From: Sclerodactyla briareus
Lineage: Eukaryota > Echinodermata > Holothuroidea > Dendrochirotida > Sclerodactylidae
Assembly: GCA_026419785.1 (NCBI GenBank)
Contig: JAODTK010000489.1
Coordinates: forward strand, 307,062-371,061
Reading direction: 5' to 3'
Length of the DNA: 64,000 bases
Shown: in pieces, positions 35,725 through 46,949 of the stretch
Layout of the letters: each line of letters starts with the position of its first letter
Numbering within the stretch: the stretch's first letter is position 1
Program-made: the position numbers and the translations under genes
Notes under the pieces: model-generated
The model's database searches: none
What the model was told of the DNA's origin: nothing
What the model saw: the letters and a program-made list of their open reading frames with translations, nothing else

Positions 35725-36134
35725 TAATATCATACCACTCCAGTCCTGCGCAATCTCCATTGGCTTCCAGTTGGCGCCTCGAAATTCCTTCAAGGTTCTG
35801 CTTGTCATGTTTAAGATTCACACAAAGGTGATTCACCAGCTTATCTACTACATCTTGTAAGGCCTTATCGGTTCCTGTTCGCAATCTTCGATCTTCCACG
35901 CAGGAACCTGTTCTGACCAATGAGAATTCGCAATAAAACCTACGGTGAACGGGTTTCATCCTGTTTGGGGCCTTTCTCTGGAAACGCCCTTCCCGAGGAT
36001 GTTCCGCCAACTCCCCTAGTTCAGCTCGTCAAGAGAAGGCTGAAAACTCATCTGTTAAGCTGCACTCCTGATTTTCTTCTTCGCTCGTTGTTAAAGCGCT
36101 TCGGAGGCATTGCATTAAGCGCTATATAAGCACT
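35725..36134 (+). mobile_element. CR1/L2-type LINE 3' end
   Basis: Plus-strand reading gives FKVLLVMFKIHTK near 35790, then KTYGERVSSCLGPF near 35940. NALPEDV, LVQLVKRRLKTHLLSC and a terminal ALSAI follow, with the stop lying inside the conserved tail GCGCTATATAAGCACT. The order matches the C-terminal end of CR1/L2 reverse-transcriptase ORFs (LWNALP, FKRRLKTHLF-type). It is strongly 5'-truncated and has two or more frame changes. Directly followed by an (ATT)n tail, and inserted into copy A of the tandem duplication. Same family as 20225-21118. Confidence 0.88.
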
Positions 36135-36186
36135 TTCTTTATTATTAGATTATATTAGTATTATTATTATTATTAGTATATTATGA

Positions 36187-36234
<48 letters not shown>

Positions 36235-36275
36235 GATTATTATTATTACTTATAGATTATTAGATTATTATTGAA
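36135..36275. repeat. (ATT)n microsatellite tail of the LINE
   Basis: About 140 bp of ATT with AGT/TAT interruptions immediately after the LINE 3' end, consistent with expansion of the LINE's own terminal repeat. Confidence 0.9.
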
Positions 36276-36445
36276 CCGGAGGGTTGTTTAAGTACGTTAT
36301 CTAGTTTACTGTCGCTCATAACTCAAGGCTAGGATTCCATGATGGGGTGCGGTGTGTGCTGTGGTGAATGTAATCATTTGATGCAGGGAGCATAATATTT
36401 AGACGCTCAGTTGCTTTATATAATACGAGGAAGATATGCCATAGA

Positions 36446-38195
36446 AATCAATTTGGACCCTCGGGGAAATATGTTATTACTTTTTAAATCCTCCACCATT
36501 CCCCACTCCCTCCCCAGAGTAATCGTTATCGACCGGGTTATTTGGACGTACAGCGCAATCATATTCCTCGGCGAAAAAAAAAAAGTGGCATTCATGCTAA
36601 CACGCATACGAGGAAACGATTATTTGTAGGTTGTCAAACATACCAGGAGTTACATCGTAAAACACAGTAGAGTCATGGGGAAGTATCGTACGTGATATAC
36701 GAACTCCGCTCCGCGTGGGAGTTGATTCAATGTTTGATACAAATAACAATGCATGTTTAGTACGCCCCCCCCCCCCCGTCTAGTCCTGTATAAGACGTGA
36801 CACACCTTAATCACAGCTAACTCCCTGTATTACGGGTGACTGTGTCCACCCACGTTATAAAAGAAGAAAATGTGTTGCAATTCGAAGGACAGAAGAGAAA
36901 GAAAAATAGGAGGATTCGACAATCGTCGCACATCCAAATCGCCATGTTGCGTCACAAAATGGAGTTACTATCTCCTCGGGGGATTACGACGGAATAAGTA
37001 TTTAGGTGTATCAATATTAGGCCATTACCAATTCCATGTGACGATGAGTGTGGTCCGATCGTTTATACCGATCAGTCAGTCACAGGCGTAGCTAAAATCG
37101 ACGAAAACCATTATACAAATGCATAGAGATTTAAGTGGCGTTTTTTCGTCGCAAATTATGACCATCCGGCTGCGAATTCCAGCGCCCACTCACGACTTGT
37201 TTTTCCCCGTGGAGGAGGGGGGGGGGGTGACGTTCGCTGTGGTTTCGCCGTTGTGAGGGGTATATGAATGACGATGGCGGAGGAGATTGGTAGATATGAT
37301 GATGTGGTGTTACCTATAGCAATCGTCCCAATACTGACACTGAAAACCCCACTAGCATGGGCGCGACTCTTAGCGTCCCCAAACCCCCCCCCACCCCGCG
37401 TCCTCAAACTGGACACACGACCTCTCAAAATAAAAAAAAATAAACATATTAATTAGGGGTTGTAGCTGAAAAGCCTGGAGCTGCGGGGCCCATTCCTCCC
37501 GTGTCGGAAAGTGACAATTTGAATTAAATATGTCATCGAAAGCAACCGCTAGAATCACGGAATTTGAGGGTATGTTGTTTTGAATGCTCTCACCTTCTAT
37601 GGAGAAATAAAATCTGTACGTGACTTTTTTTTTGGACTTTCAATTTCAGTTTATTTGTGTGAAAGTATTCCTGGTCTTATTGATGTGCCCCTAAAATGTA
37701 AAAGAAACATTTCTAAAGCGTTGAAGTTTAGTCGGCTAAAGACTAAGATAATATCTAAATCTGGAGATTCATTTCCTCTAAGAAAAATATCCGGTTCAAA
37801 TCCACGAGGTAGGTAGCTCAAAATATTCGCATATAGTTCCGGTTTCAACATAACTGATTTAGGAGGTTCATTTTGAAAACAGTAAAATGAAATCTTGAAC
37901 CGACCGAATCGTGCCCGATTGATCCGAGAACGGTTTAATAATGACCGGAGGTTTTTTTTTAGAGGACGGTATATAGTTTACCTCGCCCTCATACTCAAAG
38001 CTAGGGTTACATGATGAGGGTGCGCGTGTGTGCGGTGTGAATGCGTCATTTGAGTGCAGGGGAGATAATATTTAGAGGGGGGATCAGACTGGTCTATTGT
38101 ATTATAATGGTGTGAAGGGCCCTAATTTAGCAACACATAAGGACGCCTCAGGTTGCTCATAATACGAGGAAGATATTCATAGAAATTAATTTGCC
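36446..38195 (+). repeat. Tandem segmental duplication, copy B (no LINE)
   Basis: Second copy of 34170-36445 in direct orientation. It retains the uninterrupted site ACGGTTTAATAATGACCGG near 37930, where copy A carries the LINE. Copy B has its own extra segment of about 75 bp at 38078-38155. Divergence from copy A is dominated by short indels. Confidence 0.85.
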
Positions 38196-38904
38196 GTGTT
38201 GCGGCATTGATGCCGCAGTTGGCACGCATAGGCGGTAATTTTGGTTCGACTCGGTTATAAATCGTTTGGTTTGTCATTTTGAGGTCTCACCGCCCCAACG
38301 GAACTTGTCGCTATCTCTGCGAACTAATTGCAGATGATTAGATACTTGTTTTTTTTTTTTTGTTCATATTTTGACTCACGTGAACGATGAATCCGACTAG
38401 TCGTAGGGTCACAACCTGCACCAGAATTTTTTTTTTTTTTTTCCCAGTGGAAGTCCTGGCTAGTATAGATGCACCGGGCAGCCGCTGTCGGCTAGGCCTT
38501 ACGTTGCAGTAGTTCGCTAGGAAACGCCATTCCCCTGACACACGAACTTGTCTGAATTATCACAGATTTTAAGCTTGCTCGGTCGAGTGAAGACGAAATG
38601 GCCTAGTTTTTACGATTTCTGAGTTCATTTCTTCTATATAATGCCTGTCATTAGTTGTTCAGCAGGAACCCGAAGCCGGATTTGAGTCATTCGAACATTA
38701 GGAAAGTTGTATGCTTGGACCTAAATTTCACCCTCCTGGTCCCGATTCGGAACACACCCTTAGCTGAAGACCCAGAATATCCTCGGGAGACACCCAGTGA
38801 AAAATGGACCGTGCCGTCCGTAAACACTAATCTGAAAAAAAAAAACAGCTGAAATGACAAGACGAGCAAGTGAGAGTGGCGAGAAAAAGCAAAAGGTAAA
38901 ATTT
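38196..38904. other. Stretch with no gene seen
   Basis: Contains two T-runs (38349, 38428) and a small perfect hairpin TGCGGCATTGATGCCGCA at 38201-38218. Nothing else recognised. Confidence 0.4.
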
Positions 38905-39345
38905 CATTCAAAGGCCTATAAAGTATCTAAAGCGGAGTGTCTTCAAACAGTCAAAGACGGTTTGAATGAGGGGAAAGTAGGGCATGCGTGACGTACCGAG
39001 GGAGCGCGTTCCACGAAACTAGCTAAGCACCAGTAACGGAAAAAGCCGATTACCAAAACCGCTGGGTTCGGGTGTGTGAAACACCACGAGGGCAAAGGAA
39101 TGTTCTAAATTCATAGGTAGGGCACGCATGGAGATTAGAGTTGCTGTGAAGATTTCAGGGCTTTGCTGATTGAGGGATTTATAAACAAGGCAGAGGACCA
39201 CCCGCCATGAGCTGACCAGCCGTTGGTAGGCGGATTTTAGCCAATCGGTAGATCTCAGGATCAATAGATTGCCGAGTTCTAATCCATTGAAAGCCCCAGG
39301 GCTTTTTCCGCGGTGCTGCTGAAGGCATTTCTCCTCCAATGTAAT
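38905..39345 (-). mobile_element. CR1/L2-type LINE C-terminal fragment (second family)
   Basis: Minus-strand reading gives LKSAYQRLVSSWRVVLCLVY and KSLNQQSPE near 39160-39240, then SMRALPMNLEHSFAL, TPEPSGFGNRLFPLL and a SLPRYVTHA-like end near 38990. This is the usual C-terminal order of non-LTR retrotransposon ORF2 (FKILCLVYKSLN, then a GxRAFS-type block, then LWNSLP). It differs from the KTYGERAFS family at 20225 and 35725. The reverse-transcriptase core is absent, and frame changes are present. Confidence 0.75.
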
Positions 39346-39349
39346 AGTG

Positions 39350-41470
39350 GGTACCTACGAGGTAACAGACACAGAAGTAGGCGCCGCTAAGTTGGCTGCC
39401 AGGGTTGTAGTAGGTCGTGAGGCGAAGTGAATTCTGGGTAGTGGGGGCAATATCTCATCGGGTGAGGATACACAGTCACGCCGCCCCGCCCAGCTTTCCA
39501 ATTTGACCAACTCACTCTCGTTTCAAGAAAAAAAAATCAACGAAAAAAGAACAGTCTATGGAAGCATTGGTGAAGAATGTTATCAAACGTTTCCAGTTGG
39601 CTTAACTGAGGCAATAACGTTTCTTCGTAAATTGGTAATCGAAAAAGGATGTAATCTGTAGACGACTCTGCCGGGTTACACAATCAAAAATACTAAGTCC
39701 ACTACGTTGTACTATGGACCTATTACAGGCACAAACAAATCATGTGGGCCAAGGACAACAGAAGGAAATAGCACTTACTCGCTGGAGGTTTTTAAAACAA
39801 ACAATGTTGCATGCGTGATTGAATGGGCCAGATTGGATATCGAACGAGAGGGGAAGGAAATATAGCACAGGAAATATATCTCGTTACGAGGTGACTGAAA
39901 AGTATATACAGCAACGTTACGTTTAAGGTGTCTGATTGGCCGTTGCTTCCACCCATCTGGTCAGGGCGCATAAAAATCCCGATATTCATGCCCTGAACAC
40001 GATTTGCTTCAGGCTCGAGTATTTTGCCTTGCGAAATGGACCGAGTGCTAATAATATTCATCCGCAGTTTTCCTGCGAAATTTTAGTCTTTGCCATACCA
40101 TATTTCCCTCAGAGATCCCCGCAGAGGCATGAAATCGAAATCAAATGGGCACCTACCAGAAATGCGTCAAATTGTGACAGATTTCGATTCAAAACTTATA
40201 TTTCACATGATGAACAGAAGTAGTGTGAAAAAAAATGACCAGTTTCCTCGTAAGGGCCCAGTCGATTCTATCTCGGTCAATTTGGACCACGGACGTTCTT
40301 AGCGTGTTCTACCATTCTATGAACACTCAGGGCAAACTTGCCCGGAAACTTGGGTCCAGATTCTCACCGCCGAATGTGGTTTATTTTGGTGTTCCCCTGA
40401 ACGAACTTTGACGCAGATGATTCCGAGTGTATAACCAGAGAGTGATTCCGGAACTTGTTTTGGTTTTTGTATGAACGCGTTCCAGAAATGTCGAAATGTT
40501 CTAGTATAAGGTTCAATTCCCTTCTCAGAATGTACGGCATCACGCCCGGGCGTAGTGCAAATTTATGAAAAAAAAGAGCGTATAACAATAATAATTATTA
40601 AACTCAACAGTTCACAGGGTATAGGAATGAAGTTTTCAGCGTGAAGAGAACAATCGCACCATCGAGATTCTCGGCATTTAATCGTTAGCTCCAAATATGA
40701 ACGTTTTTTTTTTTTAGTAGAACAATGTCTTATACTTCAACCTTGATTTACTTGATAGCCCAGATGACCTTTGGAATGACAATAAATATGTGATTTGAAA
40801 ACGAGTCTCACTTTTAATTCAACACTGCCTAAAGGCCGATGGTCATGTAACGATTTTGCTTAAACTAGCACAGGTGGAAAGAGGACCTATCAAAACCCCA
40901 CACGCCAAATTTGGAGGTTCCTCCAGCATGTGCCTGGTCGAGGTAGGCTATTTCAATTACTTTGAGAATCATTTTAGGAATCTGTGACATCACGGGGGAA
41001 CGATGTGAAGGCCGCACATAGACCTACATGCACAGTAAAGCCTCATTTTTTGCCGCCACGATAACAGGAAGACGAAAAATGTTAACTTCTACTTAGAAAT
41101 GATGAGATTAGTAGATGAGATAGTTTCAGATTTTGTGAACGATTTGTGAGTTTTAGTCGGATCCCATCTGGTCCCATTTGGTATACAAGACCCTAAAACG
41201 TACATGTTTTACATTGACTAAGTATTATAGAGATCGTGCGGTACCCGCCTTGACGTACAAGCCAAATTTTTCAATGGCTGATCGTGCCTTATTCATACAC
41301 TCGAATCGGCGGAATTCGAATTCGGTTCTGGGTTCGCGGACATAATGTGACAAATAGAAAGTACCAAAAAAGTCCAGTCATATATTTAATGACCATTGGT
41401 GCTTTAATGTTTAAAATTAATGGTAAAAAATGCCCCGCTCTGATGGATACTTCAAAAACAAAAAGACCAG
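39350..41470. other. Intergenic stretch, no gene seen
   Basis: About 2.1 kb without recognised features. Open frames up to 95 codons overlap on opposite strands. Confidence 0.4.
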
Positions 41471-42340
41471 TGCATGGCGTAGGCAGGATTTTGGTGACGG
41501 GGGACAGGTTATTGACGCCGTCAGGGAGGACGCCAGCGGGACGGGGGGGCAACGCCCGTTCGGGGGAAAAATCGAGGAGGGTTGTCGGGAAGCGGAGGAG
41601 AACAAAATCGAGCGAATGCGAGAGAGAAAGAAAGAGAAAAAGAGGGAAAAAAAAGAAGGAAAGAAAATGAAAAATTGAAAACCAGGGCATGGCGTAGGCA
41701 GGATTTTGGTGACGGGGGGACAGGGTTTTTAGTGACCGCAGTCAGGGGGGGGGGGGGGGGCGCCAGCGGCCCGGGGGGGACCGGGGGCACGCCCGTCGGG
41801 GAAAACTCGAGAGGGTGTCGGAAGCGGAGGAGAACAAAAGGAGCGAAGGCGAGAGAAAGAAAGAGAAACGAGGGGAAAAAAGAGGGAAAATGAAAAATGA
41901 AAACCAGTGCATGGCGTAGGCAGGATTTTGGTGACGGAGGGTGGGGGGGCATGGTTATTGACCGCCGTCAGGGCCGGCGACAGGCGGGGGGCGGGGGCAC
42001 GCCAGGGGGGAAAAAAATCGAGAGGGTGTCGGGAAGAGGAGGAGACAAAATCGAGAGAAAGGCGTGAGAAAGAAAGAGAAAAGAGTGAAAAAAAGAGGGA
42101 AAATGAAAAATGAAAAACCCAGGCATGGCGTAGGCAGGATTTTGGTGACAGGGGAGTGCTCTATTGACCGCCGTCGGGGGCGGCGCAGCGGGGGACCCGG
42201 GGGGCACGCCCGTGGGGAAAAATCGAGAGGTGCGGGGCGGAGGAGAAAATCGAGGAATGCCGAGGAGAAAATTATAGAAAAGAGGAAAAAGGGAGGAAAA
42301 TGAACAGCAAAATCGAGGTTTTGGTGTTACGGGTAGGGTG
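41471..42340. repeat. Four-unit G/A-rich minisatellite, period 214-222 bp
   Basis: Units begin with GCATGGCGTAGGCAGGATTT at about 41472, 41687, 41909 and 42123. Each contains a G-rich block, GGGGAAAAATCGAG, a GTCGGGAAGCGGAGGAGA-type word, then GAGAAAGAAAGAGAAA and AAAATGAAAAATGAAAA. The strong purine bias leaves open frames on both strands with repeated peptides such as KSCLRHALVF; these are by-products of the repeat. Confidence 0.92.
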
Positions 42341-42344
42341 AAGC

Positions 42345-43418
42345 ACTATGGAGAAGATATGCCTGAATCTGTCGGGGAACTTGGCCCCTCGTCGGGAAAT
42401 CCTGGCGCCTCTAGAAATGAAAGGCGAACAGAGGGGGGGGGGGGGGGGACGGGGGACCAGAGAAAGAAAAACTGATCATTTCATTGAGTTCAGAGCTCCT
42501 GACAAGCGCTGCGAAATGACAGCCCACATAACAAAATGGCTACTAAATAGCCGGAGGAAGAGGAAAGGGTGCACTGGGAAATTGGTTACAACCTGTGTGG
42601 TCCTATATGCATATCAGGAATTTTAGGATAACCTATAGGCAGATAGGGTTTGTTCACTTCTGTGAGAAGGAAATCCGTATGATGCATATGTGGTCTCTCA
42701 TAAAGGGCAGTATTATGAGATCATTCCATTTAGAGAGGAAAGGGGAAAATCCACGATTGGTCGTATGCAGCTGTTTATAGTTGTTATGTTTGGGGGATTA
42801 GGAATAGGGATGAGGGTTAGATCAGTCAACTAGAAAATTCTCCGAGACAGTGGGCATCGACACTAACAAAAAAGGCGAATGACATCCCTGCCCTCCGAAG
42901 ATTCAAACCGCTATAGTTCCAACCACAATTGTTAAGGGACATATGAACCCATGAGAATAATTGTTTTTCCCCCCCCCCCAATCACCTCCCAAGTTTTCAT
43001 AGTCACCTTGCTCGTACCCTGTCGGGATCGGACCCAGTTAACTATTCATGGCGTTATTCCGTGCGATATACGGTTACCGGTTGCATCGTCGCTGAGTAAT
43101 TTAGAGTGGCGGCATTATTTCATCCCACTTTCGATTTTGTGGGATATTTGAACAGTGTTACTATATGAGTAGCCTAAGCTCAAACATAACTTTTTCACGA
43201 GGGAAAAAGGTTGGAAAATCGGGTAATTAGAATCAATTTCTAATATAAGCAAAACTACAGAGAATGGTATGTTTGTTTTTGTAGCGTACACTTCCATGCA
43301 AGTCGTCTTAAATGTAGAGGACGAGGCTATTGTTATATAGGCTATTGTCAGAACACTTCCCCACCTTTTTTTCAGCTCCATAACAAGGTTAACAGAAATT
43401 CACGCAGAATCCAGTTAT
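42345..43418. other. Stretch with no gene seen
   Basis: A G-run near 42434 and a C-run near 42969. A trace of the GGCGCC-ended repeat lies near 42400. No gene recognised. Confidence 0.4.
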
Positions 43419-44372
43419 AAAGCCGCGTTTCATGCACGCGGGCGGGCGGCGGGCGGGAGGGCGTCTAAAATCGCTCATCGGTATTTTCAATGGAGCCGTT
43501 TCCATGCACGCGGCGGGCGGGCGGGGCGGGGGGCGGGCGGGCGGGGCGTTTTCTTGGAATCGGTCATGTAGCGATTTTTTCACCCCGCCGCGTGCCGCGT
43601 GGTATTTCGCAATCAATTTTGGGGATTTCCCTGCAATCTTACCGGCTTGAAGACGGATAATGGAGAGTGAGTAGAGGACAATTTTAGCGTCAAATAATGT
43701 CAAAACAACATTCATAATGTTTTCAACAATAGGGATGACGGATTTTATTACAGATGTTGTCTATATTCAACGGCGAGACACCTTTGTTTTGAACAAATAT
43801 TTACATGTTTTCAACCCATGATATGCAAGTATTTGCCAATTAAATCTCCAAAAACCAGTCAATTATAATATTGTGAAGTTTTAATATTGGGCCGTAATCG
43901 TTGACATCTAAAACAATGGTTTTCAGGAAAATGAACACCGGTGTTTAGTTTTTTTTTTTGTTTTGTTTAAACAATAGTAGGTCGGTGTTTGACAACCAAC
44001 CTCAACGACACAACAACGACAATGACACACGACAACAAACACAACACAACGACCCGACAACAACGACGACGACGAAAACAACGGCAACAACAACAACAAC
44101 AACAAACGGCAACGACCAACGACAACAACAACAATAATAATACAATTAATAACAATTAATAACAATAATAATAATAACAATAATAAAATAGTAGGCTACA
44201 GCGGTTCTTATATAGCGCAATATACACATTAAAAAGTGAGGCAGAGGTGATGACTCGAGAAAACGCCCGCCCGCCCGGTTGCATGGAAACGAGTCTTCCA
44301 AACCGCCCGCCCGCCAGTCCGCCCGCCCGCCGGGGGGGGGGCCGCCCGCCCGCGTCATGGAAACGCAGCTAA
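43419..44372. mobile_element. Foldback-like element with GC-rich inverted ends of about 135 bp
   Basis: The left block (43419-43555) and right block (44250-44372) are inverted copies. Each holds two repeats of GTTTCCATG or GTTTCATG next to CGCGGGCGGGCGG, and the inner edge reads GGCGTTTTCT on both sides. The outermost words are GCCGCGTTTCATG on the left and CATGGAAACGCAGC on the right. The interior (about 690 bp) contains no transposase frame and includes a CAA/ATT microsatellite with a LINE/SINE-type GCGCTATATAAG tail. Foldback or long-TIR non-autonomous DNA transposon is the best reading. The ends have high G-quadruplex potential. Confidence 0.7.
44005..44225 (-). repeat. CAA/ATT microsatellite with retroposon-like tail
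   Basis: The minus strand reads TGCGCTATATAAGAACCGCT, then TATTATTG repeats running into GTT repeats and GTCGTT. The GCGCTATATAAG word is the same tail type as at 21691 and 36119, but the adjoining sequence differs, so it is a different family. Confidence 0.65.
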
Positions 44373-44839
44373 ATTTGAGCAACGTCGTACGGCTTTTACG
44401 CTACGTTCACGCTTATCTGGTATAACGGCAACAGCCGGCGCCGTCGCCGTGGCCGTTACCGGATGATGTAAAGCGTATAGCTCAACCGTGGATTGTCGTT
44501 TCGGTCATATAACGTCGTGGTCGTTTGCATGACGTCACGTACTGGTAACTGCGTTGGGTGCGGCTAGGTCAGAGTGAAAAACATAGTGAAAACATTAATG
44601 GAATAATGTGTTGTAGCCATGTTATGAACTAATCTACCTTTCGCAGTGAATAACCAGGAATAAATTATTGTCTCATACCCCGCAGGAATACAAAAATGTT
44701 GACGATCGTTTGTCTCTCAGACACCTGTTGCAGGATATTTACTCATGAGGTAATTTTATGCCGTTGAACACTCGCCCGATTTTATGATATTTAATACAAA
44801 GGGAGGGATAGGGAGGGAGGGATTATCTAGGTCATTTTT

Positions 44840-45113
44840 CAGTGGCGTACCCACAGGTGGGTCAGAACCTTCCCCCCCCCCCCATGACCCAAGTGACCAA
44901 AAATGTTCAACCCAAACTGATGTTTTTGCAATTCAGTAGAGGTTTGCAGCTGTTGATTAGCAAATATTGCAGCAAATGTGTCAAGGGGGGGCTCATAAAT
45001 TGTTACTTATTGCCAATAGGAGGGGTGAGGCCTGTAAGGGGCGCACTTTTCCTTGGGTTCCGGCCTCAAACCACCCCCCCCCTCCCAAGACAAATCGATC
45101 CGTACGCGCCTGA
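44840..45113 (+). mobile_element. MITE-like family GGCGTACC, copy 2 (plus)
   Basis: Begins CAGTGGCGTACCCA and ends CGTACGCGCCTGA, so the termini are imperfect inverted repeats of about 12 bp. The body carries AATTCAGTAGAGGTTTGCAG, ATATTGCAGCAAATGTGT, CCTTGGGTTCC, a C-run and AAGACAAAT. Best-preserved member, about 274 bp. No coding capacity. Confidence 0.8.
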
Positions 45114-46734
45114 TTTTTCTCCACCAAAATTAATAAACATAAGCACCCGTACCCATAGCTCTATCAGTAAAGATTGATGAATACTGATCATGCAGCACAC
45201 ATGTAAACCACGCAACACTTAAATAATGTGAGACTATTGCATGTGTAGTTTAACATCAAAATCCTGTGTGAAGAAATAATAATTATATTAAAAAAAGTAC
45301 TAAAGGTGGGAGCTCTCAACAGTTAATGCTGATGGGGCTATGATAATGGCTTATTACAACATAAGCGATGTTGACACCCACAGTTCTTTGCTCAGTGGGT
45401 GGTCCCCGAGGAGGAAAAAAAACGATGTCGTTTTTAAAACACGGCCGCGACAAAAAAACGGCCTCGAGGTATATTCGAACTATTCCACGTTGACAAATAA
45501 ATATTTTGTTTTGTGACGAATCGCCACTGGGGCGACTGACGTAAAAGTCGTGCAAGAATCGCGTCGCCCTTACGCCAGTTGCTCCAGACGGCAATTGCAT
45601 TTCAGGTATTAGTGCATCTAGGTTGCGTGAAGTCAATATAAAAGAAATCGTTCGATGATGCAATCCGATATCGAGACGGTATAAAGTCACAATGGTATGT
45701 CAATTGTGGAAATAGACGCGATATCTGTGCGAGAGAAGTTATTCGTTGACTATACATGTAATGGATTCGGCCATTAATCGCCGGGGGTTGCGAGACGATA
45801 ATTGTGTCCCTTCAGCAATCAATCACGAAGCAATTACGCAGTGAGTGTTTCTAGTTACTAATTATAAGTGTCGTTGATTTCACAACCCTCGGAGTCATTG
45901 CTGTCCAGGACAATCGATGGCTGCATGTGATAGACAGATAGTAGGGTGACTGACCGCAAGCAAAACACAATGAAATATCAATTGAATGACTAATATTACG
46001 CACACAAATGACGTGACAGTACTTGCTTGATAAAAAGGTCTTAACCTTGTCCAGCATGGGGGTTTCCCAACAGCAGCCGGTGTACTCGCGTCACGACCAG
46101 TATAATGTTTACGCGTCTATTTTGGGGGCCCTGTTGAGACCCCAAATCAGTAACTCGTGCTTGGGTAGTGACACATGACCCGCACATGTGGCAAAACATG
46201 AACTTTTTGGAAACAGTTTCGTTGGCAAAGAACGTTGTAATCGGTTATTTGGTTATATGGGTCTCGAATTGTTCTTCCGGTAGGGTGACTGACCGCGAGG
46301 AAAAATTACAAAACGGCAAATAAATCACGGATTTGAACGTTATAGATAATGCGTTTTGGACCGTGGATGTTCGTCGATTTCATTGACACCCAAAGCAGGA
46401 GTTACGCTTACTAGCGATTAGGCAAGATCAGCAGCAGTGTACTTTATAATTTGACCAGAGATATATTCGTACTTATCAGTTATGAACACTTCTTTTCCGA
46501 ACCGATGTTGGCACTGAACCTAATTGAACCCGTCAACAACCTATAGAACCGGTTTCAATAAGTTTCATAAGAGCAAGTTGATTTTTTGACGGCCCGCTGA
46601 AGCAGACGGTCACTGCCTCTGCCATGTGCAGTTTCACAATTGGGTAAGGTTCTCTGAAATATCTTCAGCACTGTACCCTATATCGTCAGAGGCGACGGGA
46701 GTGAGGAGGACAGGGGGCTACATCCAGTAAAATA
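45114..46734. other. Stretch with a 124-codon open frame, not recognised
   Basis: The minus-strand frame 45316-45690 has no recognisable domain. The phrase GTAGGGTGACTGACCGC occurs at 45942 and 46282, a hint of a duplicated segment, but the flanks do not align well. Confidence 0.35.
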
Positions 46735-46945
46735 ATACATAATAATAATAAGAATTAATACTAATAATATGATTATGAGTATTATTAATTATTATTAGTA
46801 TTATATTATTAATTATTATATTCTTATTATTTGTATTATTAGTTTATTATTATTATTATAAGATAATAATAATATTATTATTTTATTATTATTAGTAATT
46901 ATATTATTTTATATTGATTATTATTATTATTATTATTATGGCAAC
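46735..46945. repeat. (ATT/AAT)n microsatellite
   Basis: About 210 bp of AAT and ATT trinucleotides in mixed orientation with TATA interruptions. Confidence 0.95.
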
Positions 46946-46949
46946 ATTT

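Larger units (their letters stand above)
34170..36445 (+). repeat. Tandem segmental duplication, copy A (with LINE insertion)
   Basis: Copy A aligns in order with copy B (36446-38195). Shared landmarks include the AATCCTCCACC word, GCGCAATCATATTCC, ATGTGTTGCAATTCGAAGGA, TCGACAATCGTCGCACATC, TATATGAATGACGATGGCGG, GAGCTGCGGGG and GATAATAT/GATAATAA before CTAAATCT. Copy A differs by a LINE insertion (35725-36275), a 62-bp internal tandem duplication and very many 1-2 base indels. No gene is recognised inside. Boundaries are approximate. Confidence 0.85.

Noticed and set aside
41284..42303. Several 80-143 codon frames with repeated peptides, possible repeat protein
   Set aside because: Frames exist on both strands, shift between units and follow the purine-rich minisatellite; no start or splice support.
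45316..45690. 124-codon minus-strand frame
   Set aside because: No recognisable domain or splice context; not enough to call a gene.
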